DNA of 16,595 nucleotides from Flavobacteriaceae bacterium. GTDB lineage: Bacteria > Bacteroidota > Bacteroidia > Flavobacteriales > Flavobacteriaceae. How positions within the stretch are numbered: the stretch's first letter is position 1; every line of letters begins with the position of its first letter. Shown here piece by piece: positions 6,427-14,882 of the stretch. The stretch lies in contig JABDQK010000212.1 of the NCBI GenBank assembly GCA_013042255.1, forward strand, positions 1-16,595. Reading direction: 5' to 3'. The notes under the pieces were generated by a model that was not told the origin of the DNA, did no database searches, and worked only from the letters and a program-made list of their open reading frames with translations. Made by a program: the position numbers and the translations under genes.

Positions 6427-7893
6427 TTGAGTCTGTTTCAGAAGTTATTTAAGCAAACCTTTATTTATGGATTGGCAACAGTCTTACCCAGGATGTTGTC
6501 ATTTATTCTGGTTCCTCTTTATACTCAGGTAATGCCTACGGGATCCTATGGCGAAGTGACCTTAATCTTTGCCTGGTTCGCCATATTTAATGTCGTGCTT
6601 GCTTATGGAATGGAAACAGCTTTTTTCCGTTTTTACAACAGTGAGAAGAACAAGACAGGAGTAATTTCCACCTCTCTGGTATCCCTGATGGGAACTACAG
6701 CTTTGTTTACCGTGTTCGCCCTGATATTTCAGGATCGTTTAGCCTTGCTTCTCAATATTGACGGGCAGTTTATCAAGTATGTTATTTTTATCCTCGCCCT
6801 TGATGCCCTTGCCATCATTCCATTTGCTTTATTACGCGCAAAACAGAATCCACAGCGATACGCAGTCATAAAAATTCTGAATGTAGCTATCAACCTCAGC
6901 CTTAATGTCTTTTTTCTACTCATTCTGCCAGGCCTTGCAAAGGGCAATACAGAGGGCCTGACAGGAATGCTCTATATACCCGATTTTGAAATCTCATATA
7001 TATTTATTTCCAATCTCATTGCAAGTGGTTTTACGCTTTTATTGATCTCACCTTCGTACAAATTACCTTCCTATAAATTTGACAGGGTATTATGGTCTAA
7101 AATGATCAGGTACGGTTTACCGGTTATGATTGCGGGTATTGCATTTACGATTAATGAGGTATTTGACAGAATCATGCTATCAGAACTTCTTCCTTCAGCC
7201 ATAGCCAAGAGTGAGATAGGAAAATATTCGGCTTGTTATAAGATAGCCCTCTTCATGACTTTGTTTGCCACGGCTTTCCGTCTGGGAATAGAGCCCTTTT
7301 TTTTTAGTCATTCCCGTTCCGAGAACCCACAACGGGCCTATGCCCAGATCACGAATTACTTCGTGGTTCTTGGGAGTGTAATTTTGTTGGCTGTTGTGGT
7401 TTATTCTGATCTACTGAAGGTTTTAATAGTCAGAAATTCCGATTATTGGGAAGCAATGCCTGTGGTTCCGATTATCGTCCTGGCAAGTTTTTGTCTGGGG
7501 ATTTATCACAATTTATCAGTTTGGTACAAAGTAACTGACCGCACCAGATTTGGGGCGTATATATCAATAGCTGGCGCAATAATTACTATCGCGATCAATT
7601 ATCTGTTTATCCCTTCAATAGGCTATTACGCTTCAGCTTATGCCACCTTAGCTGCTTATGCAAGCATGATGTTTATTTCATATTATTTCGGGCGTAAATA
7701 CTACCCTATTCCGTATAATTTCAGGAAGATCGGTTTTTATATGGGAATTTCAATTTTATTTTCGGCCCTCTCCTTCTATGTATTTAATGGAAACATCCTA
7801 ATTGGATCACTTCTGCTTTTAGTATTTTTACTCCTGGTTTACAAGATGGAGTACGACCTGCTCAAACGAATATTTATACGAAATGAAAGTTAA
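6427..7893 (+). CDS. Oligosaccharide/polysaccharide-type lipid flippase (MOP/MVF superfamily)
   Basis: This 488-residue integral membrane protein has 12-14 hydrophobic helices spread over its whole length. The N-terminus ([20 protein letters not shown], then [16 protein letters not shown]) is characteristic of Wzx/polysaccharide_synt flippases of the MOP exporter superfamily, which move lipid-linked sugars across the inner membrane. The start is the TTG at 6427. The frame upstream is open only back to a TAA at 6388 with no ATG or GTG, and the next ATG would delete the conserved N-terminal helix. The stop overlaps the dut start by 11 bp. There are no glycosyltransferases around it, so it is not part of an O-antigen or capsule locus. 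A general envelope substrate (even lipid II, as for MurJ) is possible but unproven. Confidence 0.85.
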   Translation: MSLFQKLFKQTFIYGLATVLPRMLSFILVPLYTQVMPTGSYGEVTLIFAWFAIFNVVLAYGMETAFFRFYNSEKNKTGVISTSLVSLMGTTALFTVFALIFQDRLALLLNIDGQFIKYVIFILALDALAIIPFALLRAKQNPQRYAVIKILNVAINLSLNVFFLLILPGLAKGNTEGLTGMLYIPDFEISYIFISNLIASGFTLLLISPSYKLPSYKFDRVLWSKMIRYGLPVMIAGIAFTINEVFDRIMLSELLPSAIAKSEIGKYSACYKIALFMTLFATAFRLGIEPFFFSHSRSENPQRAYAQITNYFVVLGSVILLAVVVYSDLLKVLIVRNSDYWEAMPVVPIIVLASFCLGIYHNLSVWYKVTDRTRFGAYISIAGAIITIAINYLFIPSIGYYASAYATLAAYASMMFISYYFGRKYYPIPYNFRKIGFYMGISILFSALSFYVFNGNILIGSLLLLVFLLLVYKMEYDLLKRIFIRNES

Positions 7894-8317
7894 GATCATA
7901 AATAAATCACATCATCCACTTCCCGAATACGAAACAGCTACATCAGCAGGAATGGACCTTCGCGCCAACCTAACGGAGCCCGTCAGGCTTGAACCTATGG
8001 AGAGGAAAATAATTAAAACAGGTTTGTTCCTCGAAATACCTGCGGGATTTGAGGCTCAGATCAGACCAAGAAGTGGCCTGGCTGCCAAGAAGGGTATTAC
8101 GGTTCTCAATACTCCGGGAACTATAGATGCAGATTATAGGGGTGAGATTGGCGTGATTCTTGTTAATCTTTCCAATGAAGCTTTTGTAATTGAAGATGGT
8201 GAGCGAATTGCTCAGATGGTTATCGCAAGGCACGAAAGAGCCACATGGGCTGAGGTTCAGGAATTATCCGAAACCAGCAGGGGCGAGGGAGGATTTGGAA
8301 GTACAGGAACTCGTTAG
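7883..8317 (+). CDS. dut: dUTP diphosphatase
   Basis: This 144-residue protein hydrolyses dUTP to dUMP and pyrophosphate, keeping uracil out of DNA and supplying dTMP synthesis. All five motifs of the trimeric family are present: AGMDLRA (22-28), RPRSGLA (61-67), [14 protein letters not shown] (76-89, with the catalytic Asp82 and uracil-stacking Tyr85), RIAQMVI (108-114) and the glycine-rich C-terminal [10 protein letters not shown] (133-142). The ATG at 7883 lies within the end of the flippase gene (ATGAAAGTTAA), which suggests translational coupling. It is a cytoplasmic enzyme in an otherwise envelope-directed gene run. Confidence 0.98.
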   Translation: MKVKIINKSHHPLPEYETATSAGMDLRANLTEPVRLEPMERKIIKTGLFLEIPAGFEAQIRPRSGLAAKKGITVLNTPGTIDADYRGEIGVILVNLSNEAFVIEDGERIAQMVIARHERATWAEVQELSETSRGEGGFGSTGTR

Positions 8318-8348
8318 TCTTTATCAAAAAGACGTAATCTCGATAACA

Positions 8349-9260
8349 ATGAAATGGGTATATCTATTGAAAATGGTTTTTCTGATGGCCTTAATAGTGC
8401 CTTTCAGTAGTATTGCCCAAGAGGAAGAGAGTGCCGAGATATCAATGGACTCTAATACGGATACGTTTCAGGAACTATTTTTTGAAGCCTTAAAGCAGAA
8501 AGGAATTGAAAATTACGACAAGGCAATCAATGCCCTGTTAAAGTGCAAGGAAATTCATCCGGATAGTTCTGTGATTGATCATGAACTCGCCAAGACCTAC
8601 CAACTCAATAATCAGCTCGCTAAAGCCCAGGAATACGCACTCTCGGCACTTAAGAACCAGGCAGAAAATTTATGGTATCTCAATACGTATATCGCAATTG
8701 TGGATTTAGGAGATTCAAATTTTAATTCCGTTATAGATCAGATTCCATTCGATAATATTAAGCTCAAAGAGAATCTCACAGAGATATTGGTGAAACAGAA
8801 AAAATACAAGCTGGCTAAAAAAGTGTTGAAAGAACTCAAGGAAAGTCCGTTTACCGAAAACATGACCGCTCGAATAACCTATTCTTCAGATCAGGAGGAA
8901 ATTCCTGAATCAACGGAGGCCAATGGAAAGGAGGAAATTGACAACCCTTTAATTGCCCTGATGGAGACTATTAAAGCCCATATGGAAAAGGAAGAATATG
9001 AAAAATTAAATACTCTTGCCACTAGCGCCCTGGAGGAATATCCGTTACAGCCCTATTTTTATTATGCCAAAGGTATGGCCTTGAACAGAACTGCAGATTT
9101 CAGGCAAGCGTCAGATTATTTAACAATGGGGCTCGACTTTATATACGAAGACGAGAATCTTACGTTTATGTTTTATAGAGAGTTAGCCACATCTTACAAG
9201 GGTTTGGGTGATGCAACTATGGCAAATATGTATCTTAGCAAAATAAAAAATGGGTCGTGA
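8349..9260 (+). CDS. Secreted tetratricopeptide-repeat protein
   Basis: This 303-residue protein has a Sec signal peptide (about residues 1-25, hydrophobic core YLLKMVFLMALIVPF, probable cleavage after SSIA). The frame is open further upstream inside dut, but the ATG at 8349 is the start that places the signal peptide at the N-terminus. The mature part has helical repeats of TPR type in two blocks, about 35-105 (ENYDKAINALLKCKEIHPDS, then LNNQLAKAQEYALSALKN) and about 205-300 (EEYEKLNTLATSALEEYP, ADFRQASDYLTMGLDF). A Glu-rich linker joins them. It probably acts as a periplasmic scaffold. It sits 31 bp after dut and 4 bp before the lipoprotein gene, so it is likely co-expressed with the LolB-like and EnvC-like proteins. 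The partner is unknown. Confidence 0.85.
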   Translation: MKWVYLLKMVFLMALIVPFSSIAQEEESAEISMDSNTDTFQELFFEALKQKGIENYDKAINALLKCKEIHPDSSVIDHELAKTYQLNNQLAKAQEYALSALKNQAENLWYLNTYIAIVDLGDSNFNSVIDQIPFDNIKLKENLTEILVKQKKYKLAKKVLKELKESPFTENMTARITYSSDQEEIPESTEANGKEEIDNPLIALMETIKAHMEKEEYEKLNTLATSALEEYPLQPYFYYAKGMALNRTADFRQASDYLTMGLDFIYEDENLTFMFYRELATSYKGLGDATMANMYLSKIKNGS

Positions 9261-9264
9261 GAAG

Positions 9265-10050
9265 ATGAAGAAAATGAAACGTGCGGGACTAAAGCTTGGC
9301 TACGGGATAATACTATTTGCATTAATCTCTTCGTGTAAATCAGCAAAAATACTATCAGACCAGACTCTTGATGCAAAATTACCGGCTAGAACCATCATCA
9401 GAAACCACTATAAAAATACGGTCGATTTTAAAACGCTTACAGGTCGACTAAAGATAGATTTTTCGGATGGATCTTCCAGTCAGAGTCTTGGCGTTAGTCT
9501 CAGAATGGAGAAGGACAAGGCAATCTGGTTAAGTGCACCGCTCGGAGTAGTAAAGGCGATGATCACACCAGACAGGGTCACTTTCTACAATAAATTGGAG
9601 AACAGTTACTTTGATGGTAGTTTTGAATACCTAAGTCGATTACTGGGCACGGAACTCGACTATAAGAAAGTACAAAATCTATTGCTGGGGGAAGCGCTGT
9701 TCGATCTGAGGGATGATCGCTACGAGGTAAGTCTAAACACAAGCTCTTATGAATTAAAACCTGTAAAGTCAATAGACCTGTTTAAAACCCTTTTTATGAT
9801 TTATCCGGGGAGTTACAAACTTGCCTCACAACAAATTTCACAACCGCTTCAAAAAAGGCTGCTCGAGATCAGGTATAAGGATTATCAGCAAAAAAACAAC
9901 AAAATAGTCCCAAATTCAGTGGGGATTCTGGCAATTGATAACAATCAGCGCAATGTGATTGATATCGAATACCGTAATATTGAGTTCAATACCAAAGTCA
10001 GTTTTCCCTACAAGATTCCCAATGGCTATGAAAAGATTGTTTTGAATTGA
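9265..10050 (+). CDS. DUF4292-type lipoprotein, LolB-like fold suspected
   Basis: Starting at the ATG at 9265 the product is 261 residues. An ATG at 9250 is also in frame but overlaps the upstream gene and only lengthens the basic N-region. The signal peptide ends in a lipobox, L-I-S-S-C with Cys24, followed by KSAK. The mature start has the pattern VDFKTLTGRLKIDFSDGSSS, then SLGVSLRMEKDKAIWLSAPL, then VVKAMITPDRVTFYNKLENS. This string of beta-strands resembles the LTGRL...W...PLG...L...A layout of LolB/LolA, which carry lipoproteins to the outer membrane. I recognise the family as DUF4292, common in Bacteroidota beside TPR and M23-like genes. A role in lipoprotein or lipid delivery is inference. 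The stop is one base before the next start. Confidence 0.8.
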   Translation: MKKMKRAGLKLGYGIILFALISSCKSAKILSDQTLDAKLPARTIIRNHYKNTVDFKTLTGRLKIDFSDGSSSQSLGVSLRMEKDKAIWLSAPLGVVKAMITPDRVTFYNKLENSYFDGSFEYLSRLLGTELDYKKVQNLLLGEALFDLRDDRYEVSLNTSSYELKPVKSIDLFKTLFMIYPGSYKLASQQISQPLQKRLLEIRYKDYQQKNNKIVPNSVGILAIDNNQRNVIDIEYRNIEFNTKVSFPYKIPNGYEKIVLN

Positions 10051-10051
10051 T

Positions 10052-11281
10052 ATGAATACATTCTTTGGACAACGGCTAATATTACTTCTTGCAATATGGT
10101 TTCTATCAGGGGTACCGGGAATAGCTCAGACTAATGAGCAAAAGGCTCTTGAGGCAAAACGGGAGCAACTTCAGAAAGAAATCACCGAAATGAATCGTTT
10201 ACTCTTTGCAGAGCGAAAGCAACGGGGAACGGTACTTGATCAATTAGAACTGCTGGATCAAAAGATCAACGTAAGGCAACAACTTATCAGGGTAACCAAT
10301 CAGCAATCGAACCTGCTAAGCAGGCAGGTAAATGCCAATATCAGGAATATTGCAAAACTGAGGGAAGATCTCGACATTCTGAAAGATGAGTATGCCAATA
10401 TGATCAGAAAATCTTATCGAAATCGATCCCAGCAAAGTCGATTGATGTTCCTGCTTTCTTCTTCAAACTTCTATCAGGCATATAAACGCCTTCAGTATCT
10501 GAAACAATACACCCGATATAGGAAAGAGCAGGGGGTACAGATTGCTGAAAAAACAGAAGACCTTATCACGCTAAATAATGACCTAACGAGACAGCGAAGG
10601 GAGAAGGAATCCTTAATTGCAGAAAACAAAGCGGCACGTAAAGAACTTTTTGAAGAGATCAATGAACAAAAGGGCCTGCTTAAAACCATCAGGCAAAACG
10701 AGAGCAATTACGCTGTTGCTATCAATAAGAAAAAAGCTGAGGCCAGGAAAATTGATGAACAGATTGAACGACTTATTCGCAGTGCAATTGCAGCGTCAAA
10801 TAAAAAAGCAGGGAATTCAGCCTCAAGTAGCCGATTTGTTTTAACACCTGAAGCAACTATTATTGCAAATAATTTTTCCGCGAATAAAGGCCGACTCATA
10901 TGGCCTGTGGAGAAAGGGATTAAAAGGCAGGGCTTTGGCATTTACAGCGATGCTGTCTATCCTGGAATTAAACATCAGAATAATGGGGTAATCATCGCTA
11001 CTGACAAAGGAGCTAAGGCAAGGGCTGTGTTTGAAGGAGAGGTCATTGCTATTATGGCAGTACCGGGGGGAGGAAAAGGGGTACAGGTTAAGCATGGAAA
11101 TTATATCAGTACCTATTACAATCTGGCCAATCTTTACGTTAAAAAGGGGGATCGGGTAAATGCCAAGGAGGAATTAGGTGAGATTTATACAAATAGATTG
11201 AATGGTCTCACCCAGTTAAAATTTTATCTCTACAGAGATGCCACCCGGTTGAATCCGGAAGAATGGATCTACCAACTTTAA
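10052..11281 (+). CDS. EnvC-like murein hydrolase activator: coiled coil plus degenerate LytM (M23) domain
   Basis: This is a 409-residue exported protein. The signal peptide covers residues 1-25 (ending VPGIA). A long charged coiled coil spans about 28-245, including a probable break around [20 protein letters not shown] (131-150) that resembles the EnvC/NlpD-activator arrangement. The LytM domain occupies about 282-409. Its zinc and catalytic positions are degenerate: the usual HxGxD is replaced around H308-QNNG, and the usual HLHF is QLKF (388-391), while H348 in VKHGN remains. It is therefore unlikely to cut peptidoglycan itself. Known EnvC proteins activate cell-division amidases under FtsEX control, and I infer the same here. 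It follows the LolB-like gene after one base and precedes the reductase by 10 bp. Confidence 0.85.
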   Translation: MNTFFGQRLILLLAIWFLSGVPGIAQTNEQKALEAKREQLQKEITEMNRLLFAERKQRGTVLDQLELLDQKINVRQQLIRVTNQQSNLLSRQVNANIRNIAKLREDLDILKDEYANMIRKSYRNRSQQSRLMFLLSSSNFYQAYKRLQYLKQYTRYRKEQGVQIAEKTEDLITLNNDLTRQRREKESLIAENKAARKELFEEINEQKGLLKTIRQNESNYAVAINKKKAEARKIDEQIERLIRSAIAASNKKAGNSASSSRFVLTPEATIIANNFSANKGRLIWPVEKGIKRQGFGIYSDAVYPGIKHQNNGVIIATDKGAKARAVFEGEVIAIMAVPGGGKGVQVKHGNYISTYYNLANLYVKKGDRVNAKEELGEIYTNRLNGLTQLKFYLYRDATRLNPEEWIYQL

Positions 11282-11291
11282 AATATATAGC

Positions 11292-12128
11292 ATGGATAAA
11301 ATAACAGATCTCAAGGGAGAGTTTACCCTTCATAACGGTGTAAAAATGCCATATTTCGGACTCGGAGTTTGGCAAGCGAAAGATGGAGAAGAAGTGATTA
11401 ATGCGGTTAAATGGGCTTTAGAGGCAGGATACAGGCATATAGATACCGCAGCTATCTATCAAAATGAAGAAGGAGTAGGGACCGGTATAAGGGAAAGCGG
11501 GATTCCCAGAGAGGATATATTTCTCGTAAGTAAGGTATGGAATACGGAGCAAGGATATGAAGCAACACTAGAGGCTTTTGAAAAAAGTTTAAAGAGATTA
11601 AATACCGATTATTTAGACCTCTATTTGGTTCACTGGCCGGTAAGAGGAAAATATAAAGAAACCTGGAAAGCTTTAGAGACACTTTACAAAGAGAAGCGGG
11701 TACGGGCCATAGGAGTGAGTAATTTTCTCAAACATCATCTGGAAGATTTGTTAGAAGATGCTTCCATCGTACCTATGGTAAACCAAATGGAATTTCACCC
11801 TTATCTGGTACAACAAGAACTGCTCGATTATTGTAAAGACAAAGGAATTCAATACGAGGCCTGGTCCCCGCTTATGCAGGGTAATATTTTTGAGTTGGAA
11901 GTATTTAAAAGCCTGGCAAAAAAATACAATAAAACAATTGCTCAGATTGTCCTTAGATGGGATCTTCAAAAAGGAGTCATTACGATTCCCAAATCGTCTA
12001 AAAAGGAACGAATTTTGGATAATGCAGACATTTTTGATTTCTCGATTTCTGAAGAAGACATGAATAAAATCGATGGATTAGAAAGAGGAAAGCGATTTGG
12101 GCCTGATCCTGACACTTTTGATTTTTAA
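11292..12128 (+). CDS. Aldo/keto reductase (2,5-diketo-D-gluconate reductase-like)
   Basis: This 278-residue NADPH-dependent carbonyl reductase has the (beta/alpha)8 fold. The catalytic tetrad is visible: Asp51 and Tyr56 ([11 protein letters not shown]), Lys81 (VSKVWN) and His114 (LVHWP). The cofactor-binding C-terminal segment IPKSS is present, and the end [13 protein letters not shown] is typical of the DkgA/YtbE-like branch. The substrate cannot be told from sequence: small aldehydes, methylglyoxal or keto sugars are usual. It begins 10 bp after the EnvC-like gene and so is probably the last gene of that transcript. It ends 17 bp from the convergent thioesterase gene, with no clear terminator hairpin between them. 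Confidence 0.95.
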   Translation: MDKITDLKGEFTLHNGVKMPYFGLGVWQAKDGEEVINAVKWALEAGYRHIDTAAIYQNEEGVGTGIRESGIPREDIFLVSKVWNTEQGYEATLEAFEKSLKRLNTDYLDLYLVHWPVRGKYKETWKALETLYKEKRVRAIGVSNFLKHHLEDLLEDASIVPMVNQMEFHPYLVQQELLDYCKDKGIQYEAWSPLMQGNIFELEVFKSLAKKYNKTIAQIVLRWDLQKGVITIPKSSKKERILDNADIFDFSISEEDMNKIDGLERGKRFGPDPDTFDF

Positions 12129-12145
12129 TGTGCCTTTAATCACAA

Positions 12146-12658
12146 TTATTCGGTAAATAAGGCCTTGAGTTCTGTAGCATCGTGTGGTTTCATTTTGCCA
12201 GCAAGGACCAGACTGAGCTGCTTCCGTCTGAGGGCCCCTTCATATCTGATTTTTTCCAGCTCCGTCTCAGGCTCAATGGGCGGGATAGCTGTTGGCTTCC
12301 CGGTTTCATCCACAGCCACAAAAGTATAAATGGCTTCATTGGCCTTGGTTCGTTCCCCACTAAAACGATCTTCTATCCATACATCAATATACACCTCCAT
12401 AGATGTACGGAAAGTCCTTGAAATGGCAGCTTCAAGAGTAACAACACTGCCCAGGGGTACAGATCGGTTGAAGGCTACGTGATTCACCGAAGCGGTCACC
12501 GTAATTCTCCTGCTATGACGCCTTGCAGAAATACTTGCAGCACGATCCATTCTGGCTAATAACTCGCCACCAAATAGATTGTTGAGTGGATTTGTTTCAC
12601 TGGGAAGAACCAGATCGGTCATTACAGTTCTTGAATCACTGGGAGTTTTAGGCTTCAT
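12146..12658 (-). CDS. Acyl-CoA thioesterase, HotDog fold (YciA/ACOT-like)
   Basis: This 170-residue cytoplasmic enzyme hydrolyses acyl-CoA to free acid and CoA. The active-site region NPLNNLFGGELLARMD (23-38) carries the glycine pair at the start of the hot-dog helix and the conserved acidic Asp38. The second conserved strand is ASVNHVAFNRSVPLG (56-70). Length suits a single HotDog domain with a charged C-terminal extension (about 130-170). It lies 57 bp downstream of the SPOR gene on the same strand but has its own -7 element, so it may be transcribed both separately and by read-through. Confidence 0.92.
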   Translation of the reverse strand: MKPKTPSDSRTVMTDLVLPSETNPLNNLFGGELLARMDRAASISARRHSRRITVTASVNHVAFNRSVPLGSVVTLEAAISRTFRTSMEVYIDVWIEDRFSGERTKANEAIYTFVAVDETGKPTAIPPIEPETELEKIRYEGALRRKQLSLVLAGKMKPHDATELKALFTE

Positions 12659-12672
12659 ACGACAAATTTTGG

Positions 12673-12680
12673 CAAAGATA
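12673..12680 (-). promoter_or_regulatory. Probable promoter (-7 element) of the thioesterase gene
   Basis: Read on the minus strand, 12680-12673 is TATCTTTG, an exact TAnnTTTG match. The ATG at 12658 is 14 bases downstream, so the leader would be only about 8 bases. A T-rich stretch (TTTTC) lies about 18 bp upstream as a weak -33 element. Confidence 0.45.
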
Positions 12681-12715
12681 CAAGCTATTGAAGTGCTTGA
12701 AAATAGGAAAGCTTA

Positions 12716-13660
12716 TTATTTAACAGAAAGAAGCCAGGCATCCCTTGATTCTTTCAGTCTAATCTGTTTTAAAGCCTCCAGGGCTTCTTTAGGATCGGCA
12801 TAACTCGCAAATGCCACCTGATACAAACCAAATTTATTCTGTCCGACATAAAAAGCACTATACCCCTTATTTTGGAGTTGATTTATCTTTTTATCGGCGT
12901 TGCTTCTTTCTCTGAAGGCACCTGCGATTATGTGGTGACTTTTTCTGATATTCCTTTCTACCTCAATCTTAAAAACAGGTAATTCCAGCGGTTTAGTATC
13001 AAAGAAAGTAGCTTCCTGTATACTATTGGCAATAATTTCCTGCGCTTTCTGCTGTGAAACGAGTTCATTTGAAAGGGCCTGGTTGTACGTTCTGTAGCCC
13101 GTAAATCCAGCGGAGATTGCCAGAAGAACGATGGCCGCATATTTAAGAAGTGGCCTGAAATTACTTTTTTCTCTTGTTTCAGGAGTGATGATAAAAGGGA
13201 CTTTCTCCTCAATTTCTTCTACCTCCTCTTTTAATTGCTCTCTGAGAACAGGCTTAGATACAAAAGAACTCAACCCAAAAGATGATGTAAGAAAATTGGT
13301 TTGTTTTGTAGGTTGGAAAATCAATTTACCTTCCCGAGTGGGTTTAAAGGTGCCTATATTGTCAAAAACGAGAGATTCACCATTTTCCAATTGCTCTTTC
13401 CACTGTTCAACATTCTTCGCTAATTTCTCCTGAACTTCTTCATATGAGGATTTTTCAGCTTCAGCCATATAAGAGATGAGCAGGCCGTCATTGGATTGGA
13501 GCTGACGGTTAAAAGACAGCACCTTGGAAGGAGGGTAAAATGTGTGGGCCGACTTGTCAATAAAGGCCGATTTAACATGGGTTAAAAAGGCACCAAATTC
13601 TGGTACTACCACGCAATTATAACGGTAAAGAAGCTCTTCTATGTAACCTGAGGTACTCAT
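12716..13660 (-). CDS. HU-CCDC81-like and SPOR-domain membrane protein
   Basis: With the ATG at 13660 the product is 314 residues. A GTG two codons upstream (13666) is possible but would add only two residues. Residues 1-135 match the bacterial HU-CCDC81 type: it opens YIEELLYRYNCVVVPEFGAFLT, and a second copy-like part contains LENGESLVFDNIGTF (91-105). This fold is related to the HU DNA-binding proteins. An acidic linker (140-165) and one membrane helix (about 171-189) follow. The C-terminal SPOR domain (about 241-314, HHIIAGAFRERSNADKKINQ and FGLYQVAFASY) belongs to the family that binds denuded septal peptidoglycan. Predicted topology is HU-like domain in the cytoplasm and SPOR in the periplasm, which suits a division-site protein. 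Its gene diverges from dprA across about 100 bp. Confidence 0.88.
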   Translation of the reverse strand: MSTSGYIEELLYRYNCVVVPEFGAFLTHVKSAFIDKSAHTFYPPSKVLSFNRQLQSNDGLLISYMAEAEKSSYEEVQEKLAKNVEQWKEQLENGESLVFDNIGTFKPTREGKLIFQPTKQTNFLTSSFGLSSFVSKPVLREQLKEEVEEIEEKVPFIITPETREKSNFRPLLKYAAIVLLAISAGFTGYRTYNQALSNELVSQQKAQEIIANSIQEATFFDTKPLELPVFKIEVERNIRKSHHIIAGAFRERSNADKKINQLQNKGYSAFYVGQNKFGLYQVAFASYADPKEALEALKQIRLKESRDAWLLSVK

Positions 13661-13764
13661 TAACACAAAGATGAAAAAAAATAGGGCGGCTACAAAATGG
13701 CGGATAACTTTTTATTAACATTACTTTTTCACTATTTTGTACATGAAGAAATTTGTGCCGTAAG

Positions 13765-14868
13765 ATGATGAAGGAGGATATAATTTCTGTTCTAAGACTG
13801 CAATCTATTCCCAACATAGGGGAAATTTCCGCCAGGAAACTCATTAGTCATTGCGGTAGCGCCGAAGAGGTTTTCAGGGAAAAGAAAAGTGTTTTACACC
13901 ATATTGATGGTATTGGAACCAAAGTCACCCATGAGCTACTCGATCATAAATATCTTTTAGCAGCAGAGAGGGAATATCGCTTTATAGAGGACCAAAACAT
14001 ACAAACCCATTATTTCGAAGAAACCAGCTTCCCTAAATATCTCAGGCACTGCCCTGATGCTCCTCTTCTGCTTTTTTCAAGAGGATCAATTCATTTAGAA
14101 AATCAGAGGATTATAAGTATTGTCGGCACTCGTAATATGACCACGGCCGGCAGGTCGTTTTGCGAACATTTTATGGAAGAACTAAGGCCATTTAACCCCG
14201 TAATTGTAAGTGGTTTTGCCTACGGGGTGGATATTTGCATCCAAAATGCTGCCGTAGAATTCGGATTGCAGACTATTGGTTGTTTGGCGCACGGACTAAA
14301 TCAGATATATCCCAGGGCACATAAAAGGTATTGCGCTGAAGTAGAAAAAAATGGTGGTTTTTTTACCGAGTTCTGGAGTACCAGCAAACCGGAGAGAGTT
14401 AATTTTCTAAAGAGAAATCGGATTATTGCGGGTATTAGTCAGGCAACCATCGTTATTGAATCAGCACATAAAGGGGGCAGCCTGGTAACAGCTGATATCG
14501 CGAATAGCTACAATCGCGATGTATTTGCAGTGCCGGGGAGACCTGGTGATATTTACAGTGAAGGCACAAATAATCTGATTAAAAGACAAAAGGCTCATCT
14601 GCTTACTTCGGCAGCTGATTTGGTCTACCACCTGAATTGGGATATTGAGGAGAGAGAAAAATCGGTTATTCAAACAAAACTTTTTGTCGATTTAAACCCC
14701 GTGGAACAGTCAATTTACAATCAATTACAATTGGGGGGAAGGCAATTGTTGGATGATATTGCCATGAAAAGTAAAATACCTGTTTATAATACTGCCTCAG
14801 CTTTATTGGCAATGGAATTAAAAGGAGTTGTACGTCCGCTTCCGGGAAATTGTTTTGAAGCTATTTAA
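13765..14868 (+). CDS. dprA: DNA-processing protein DprA (DNA uptake/recombination mediator)
   Basis: This 367-residue cytoplasmic protein binds incoming single-stranded DNA and loads RecA during natural transformation. I start it at the first of two adjacent ATGs (13765). An in-frame TTG at 13753 would add only four residues. An N-terminal helix-hairpin-helix region (about 8-60, SIPNIGEISARKLI and IDGIGTKV) is followed by the Rossmann-like core: IVGTRNMTTAG (119-129), SGFAYGVD (149-156), KRNRIIAG (216-223) and AVPGRPGD (255-262). A winged-helix domain closes the protein (about 310-360). All core motifs are intact. It is convergent with trpS, with 13 bp between the stops. Confidence 0.97.
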   Translation: MMKEDIISVLRLQSIPNIGEISARKLISHCGSAEEVFREKKSVLHHIDGIGTKVTHELLDHKYLLAAEREYRFIEDQNIQTHYFEETSFPKYLRHCPDAPLLLFSRGSIHLENQRIISIVGTRNMTTAGRSFCEHFMEELRPFNPVIVSGFAYGVDICIQNAAVEFGLQTIGCLAHGLNQIYPRAHKRYCAEVEKNGGFFTEFWSTSKPERVNFLKRNRIIAGISQATIVIESAHKGGSLVTADIANSYNRDVFAVPGRPGDIYSEGTNNLIKRQKAHLLTSAADLVYHLNWDIEEREKSVIQTKLFVDLNPVEQSIYNQLQLGGRQLLDDIAMKSKIPVYNTASALLAMELKGVVRPLPGNCFEAI

Positions 14869-14882
14869 AAAAGTCGCTTTTT
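14868..14882. terminator. Small symmetric hairpin between convergent dprA and trpS
   Basis: AAAAAG (14868-14873), loop TCG, CTTTTT (14877-14882) is a perfect 6 bp inverted repeat that touches both stop codons. Each strand ends in a T-run, so it could act in both directions, but the stem is mostly A/T and weak. Confidence 0.35.

Noticed and set aside
8190..8348. N-terminal extension of the TPR gene into dut
   Set aside because: The extension would bury the signal peptide in mid-protein. The ATG at 8349 puts it at the N-terminus.
12129..12145. Terminator between the convergent reductase and thioesterase genes
   Set aside because: The 17 bp gap holds no inverted repeat.
13661..13764. Divergent promoters between the SPOR gene and dprA
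   Set aside because: Only near matches were found (TACTTTTT at 13722-13729; TATTTTG at 13733-13739, one base too short) with no -33 partner. Promoters must be there, but I cannot place them.
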